Shown here: in pieces, positions 62,575 to 64,000 of the stretch
How positions within the stretch are numbered: position 1 is the first letter of the stretch
Layout of the letters: each line of letters opens with the position of its first letter
From: Pseudobdellovibrionaceae bacterium
Lineage (GTDB): Bacteria > Bdellovibrionota > Bdellovibrionia > Bdellovibrionales > Bdellovibrionaceae
Reading direction: 5' to 3'
Length of the DNA stretch: 64,000 bases
Assembly: GCA_016785955.1 (NCBI GenBank)
Contig: JAEUWH010000123.1
Span: 62,001-126,000, forward strand
The notes under the pieces: model-generated
What the model was told of the DNA's origin: nothing
Database searches by the model: none
The model's input: the letters and a program-made list of their open reading frames with translations, nothing else
Position numbers and translations under genes: made by a program

Positions 62575-62657
62575 ATAACTATGGTAGTTGGTGACATCCT
62601 TTGTCCTTACCAACCTATCTAGGTCGATTTAATCGAGGACAGGCCTACTATGGTTAT
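62575..62657 (+). ncRNA. candidate structured RNA (three-way junction)
   Basis: A 13-bp closing stem pairs 62575-62587 with 62645-62657 and includes two G-U pairs that become A-C mismatches on the other strand, favouring the plus strand. Inside are a hairpin TTGGTGACA-TCCTT-TGTC(CTT)ACCAA (62588-62613) and a stem TCGAT-TTA-ATCGA (62624-62636). The region lies between olsB-like and sua5, both minus strand. No promoter or function is assigned; an inverted repeat in DNA is the alternative. Confidence 0.5.
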
Positions 62658-62693
62658 TAAAATAAAAATCAGAGTTGTTCGAAACGTCGGACG

Positions 62694-63722
62694 CTAAAGA
62701 CCAGCAGAATAATGTAAACTAGACGCCTTGGTAAGGCGTTCTAGAAAGGCTTCCCAAAGTTCGCCCTGCATATAATTCTGTTTTTCAAATACTAATAATT
62801 GAGCCGATGTTGTGGCCGATTGTTTCAATTTGCCATAGAGTTCGCGACAGGCAATAACGGGGTCGCTATTGAACTGAAGCTTTTCGATGCGTTCGAGTGG
62901 GGCGATTGGTTTGATGATTGTCACATCTTCGACCTTGTCAGGAATTTTTTTAAAATCAGCTAATATGGTGGGAATATACTTTTCGATGGGGGCGGGCTGT
63001 TCAAAAAATACGATCGGGATGTTCGGCATATAGTGATGCTTCATATGACCCGGAGAATGTTTTTTGTCCAGGTGGGTGTTCCAAATAAATGCGCCTGTGT
63101 AATTTGATAGCGCGGATTGAATTGCGGATTGGGTAATGACGCCTTTTCTTAAAATCGAGAGTGAGATTATATGATCGCTTGTGGGCTGCACTTTTAAAAC
63201 GGTGGATTCAATTCCAATATCACAAGGGCCGCCATCCAGAATTTTAAGTTGAGGAAAATCCCTTTCCACGTGAGCAGCGGTGGTGGGGCTGGTTTGTCCA
63301 AAAAAATTAGCGCTGGGCGCGGCCAGTGGTACGTCGATTTGTTTAAGCAATTCTTGCGCAAGTGGGTGCAGGGGAAGACGAATCCCCACAGAGTCTAATC
63401 CCGATGTGACCAAATCATTAACCTGGCTGCGCTTGGGTAAAACAAGTGTCAGTGGGCCTGGCCAAAAGGTGTCAATGAGTTGATCTAAAAGTGGTGACTT
63501 GAATGGAGACAAAAACGAGATTTGTTTGCGATCGTAAATGTGTACAATTAAGGGATCAAAAAATGGACGTCGCTTGTAAAGAAAAATTTTTTCCAGGGCT
63601 TTCAAATCATCTATTTTTGCAGCTAAACCATAGACCGTTTCGGTCGGCATCACGACGGGTTCAGATTCATTTAAAGAACGAATCAGCTGGGGAATGCCTA
63701 GATTTGAGTCACTGAAAATCAT
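62694..63722 (-). CDS. sua5: threonylcarbamoyl-AMP synthase (Sua5 type)
   Basis: 342 aa. The YrdC-like domain (residues 1-200) has the PTETVYGLA motif (about 26-34), the KRRPFFDPLIVH motif and APSANFFGQ; a shorter C-terminal Sua5 domain (about 230-342) is present, as in Sua5/YwlC instead of TsaC. It makes the threonylcarbamoyl-adenylate used for t6A37 of tRNA. The gene appears monocistronic. Confidence 0.93.
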   Translation of the reverse strand: MIFSDSNLGIPQLIRSLNESEPVVMPTETVYGLAAKIDDLKALEKIFLYKRRPFFDPLIVHIYDRKQISFLSPFKSPLLDQLIDTFWPGPLTLVLPKRSQVNDLVTSGLDSVGIRLPLHPLAQELLKQIDVPLAAPSANFFGQTSPTTAAHVERDFPQLKILDGGPCDIGIESTVLKVQPTSDHIISLSILRKGVITQSAIQSALSNYTGAFIWNTHLDKKHSPGHMKHHYMPNIPIVFFEQPAPIEKYIPTILADFKKIPDKVEDVTIIKPIAPLERIEKLQFNSDPVIACRELYGKLKQSATTSAQLLVFEKQNYMQGELWEAFLERLTKASSLHYSAGL

Positions 63723-63816
63723 TCAGTTCGTTTACTTGAGAGTCTCATTCAAGGTCAACAAGAATAGATAATTTGTAAACGTAGGAGGGATCTTTTAAGA
63801 TTATCTAAAGGTGAAA

Positions 63817-64000
63817 ATGAAATTATTGTACGTATTTTTTACTCTTTTATTTTCCGATCTAGCGCAGGCAAACGAGTTCAGATTTATTAAGAAATTCCAC
63901 TTCACGCAAGGCCGTTTTAAGGTTGATTCTGGAAAATACAAATACATTGATTCAAATATTGTGACTGTTTTCAAAGGTCCTAAAGATCAGACGTTTGAGC
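63817..64000 (+). CDS. exported protein, truncated by the window edge
   Basis: The first 61 codons of an exported protein: a hydrophobic signal (to about residue 18, AQA-NEF) then KKFHFTQGRFKVDSGKYKYIDS. AAAGG lies 5 nt before the ATG. The rest is outside the window. No family can be assigned. Confidence 0.65.
   Translation, partial: MKLLYVFFTLLFSDLAQANEFRFIKKFHFTQGRFKVDSGKYKYIDSNIVTVFKGPKDQTFE

Overview
The window looks like chromosomal DNA from a free-living, aerobic Gram-negative bacterium, moderately A+T-rich, with dense coding on both strands. I see many secreted proteins with classical signal peptides, a BamE-like lipoprotein, an outer-membrane beta-barrel, a caa3-type cytochrome oxidase operon, an ornithine-lipid gene pair and a pair of secreted polysaccharide deacetylases. 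This mix resembles Bdellovibrionota (Bdellovibrio/Pseudobdellovibrio type), but that assignment is inference: there is no rRNA or other decisive marker here. I found no insertion sequence, phage, CRISPR array, rRNA or convincing tRNA.

Region 1 (1-16.7 kb) is the most unusual part. It is a compact specialised-metabolism locus built around iron-dependent oxygenases: four Rieske oxygenases, an AurF-like di-iron protein, a second ferritin-like di-iron protein, a fatty-acid-hydroxylase/sterol-desaturase type membrane enzyme and an Mpo1/DUF962-like protein, with one 2Fe-2S ferredoxin. Around them are three acyltransferase-like proteins (E2/CAT fold, hexapeptide repeat, GNAT-like), a GH3-family acyl-adenylating/amide-forming enzyme, a short-chain dehydrogenase, a methyltransferase and an MMPL-type RND exporter. 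The genes form four transcription units: 145-3587 (+), 3533-5704 (-), 5754-12345 (+, eight tightly coupled genes) and 12266-15891 (-, four coupled genes). The simplest reading is synthesis and export of a heavily oxidised, probably lipid-like or N-oxygenated small molecule. The product is unknown.

Region 2 (16.7-27 kb) holds a haem-binding secreted protein, a divergent NmrA-like/AraC pair around a perfect palindrome, a tandem of polysaccharide deacetylases (the first lacking catalytic residues), an LprI-like protein, a phospholipase D/EEP pair, a VOC protein, a LolA-like secreted protein and a pseudouridine synthase. Region 3 (27-45.7 kb) is housekeeping and envelope: glnS, an orphan AcrB-type pump, an M13 peptidase, two sensor kinases, a DMT transporter, an odd GcvH-like acidic protein, trmL, secA and a BamE-like lipoprotein.

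Region 4 (45.9-50.4 kb) is an acyl-chain module: acyl-CoA ligase, a KASIII-like protein with an altered active site, an FabG-like reductase and an alpha/beta hydrolase. Region 5 (50.6-56.6 kb) is the caa3 oxidase operon: cytochrome c, SCO chaperone, CtaC, CtaD, CtaE, CtaF and CtaB. Region 6 (56.6-64 kb) has a lipoprotein, MaiA, a membrane protein, a beta-barrel, a fumarylacetoacetate-hydrolase family protein, an OlsB/OlsA-like pair, a candidate structured RNA, Sua5 and a partial secreted protein at the right edge.

A recurring regulatory theme is genes with no Shine-Dalgarno sequence whose start codon lies 6-9 nt after a plausible sigma-70 -10 box, suggesting leaderless mRNAs. The clearest case is the divergent RND/oxygenase promoter pair at 5711-5747, where the two core promoters interlock.
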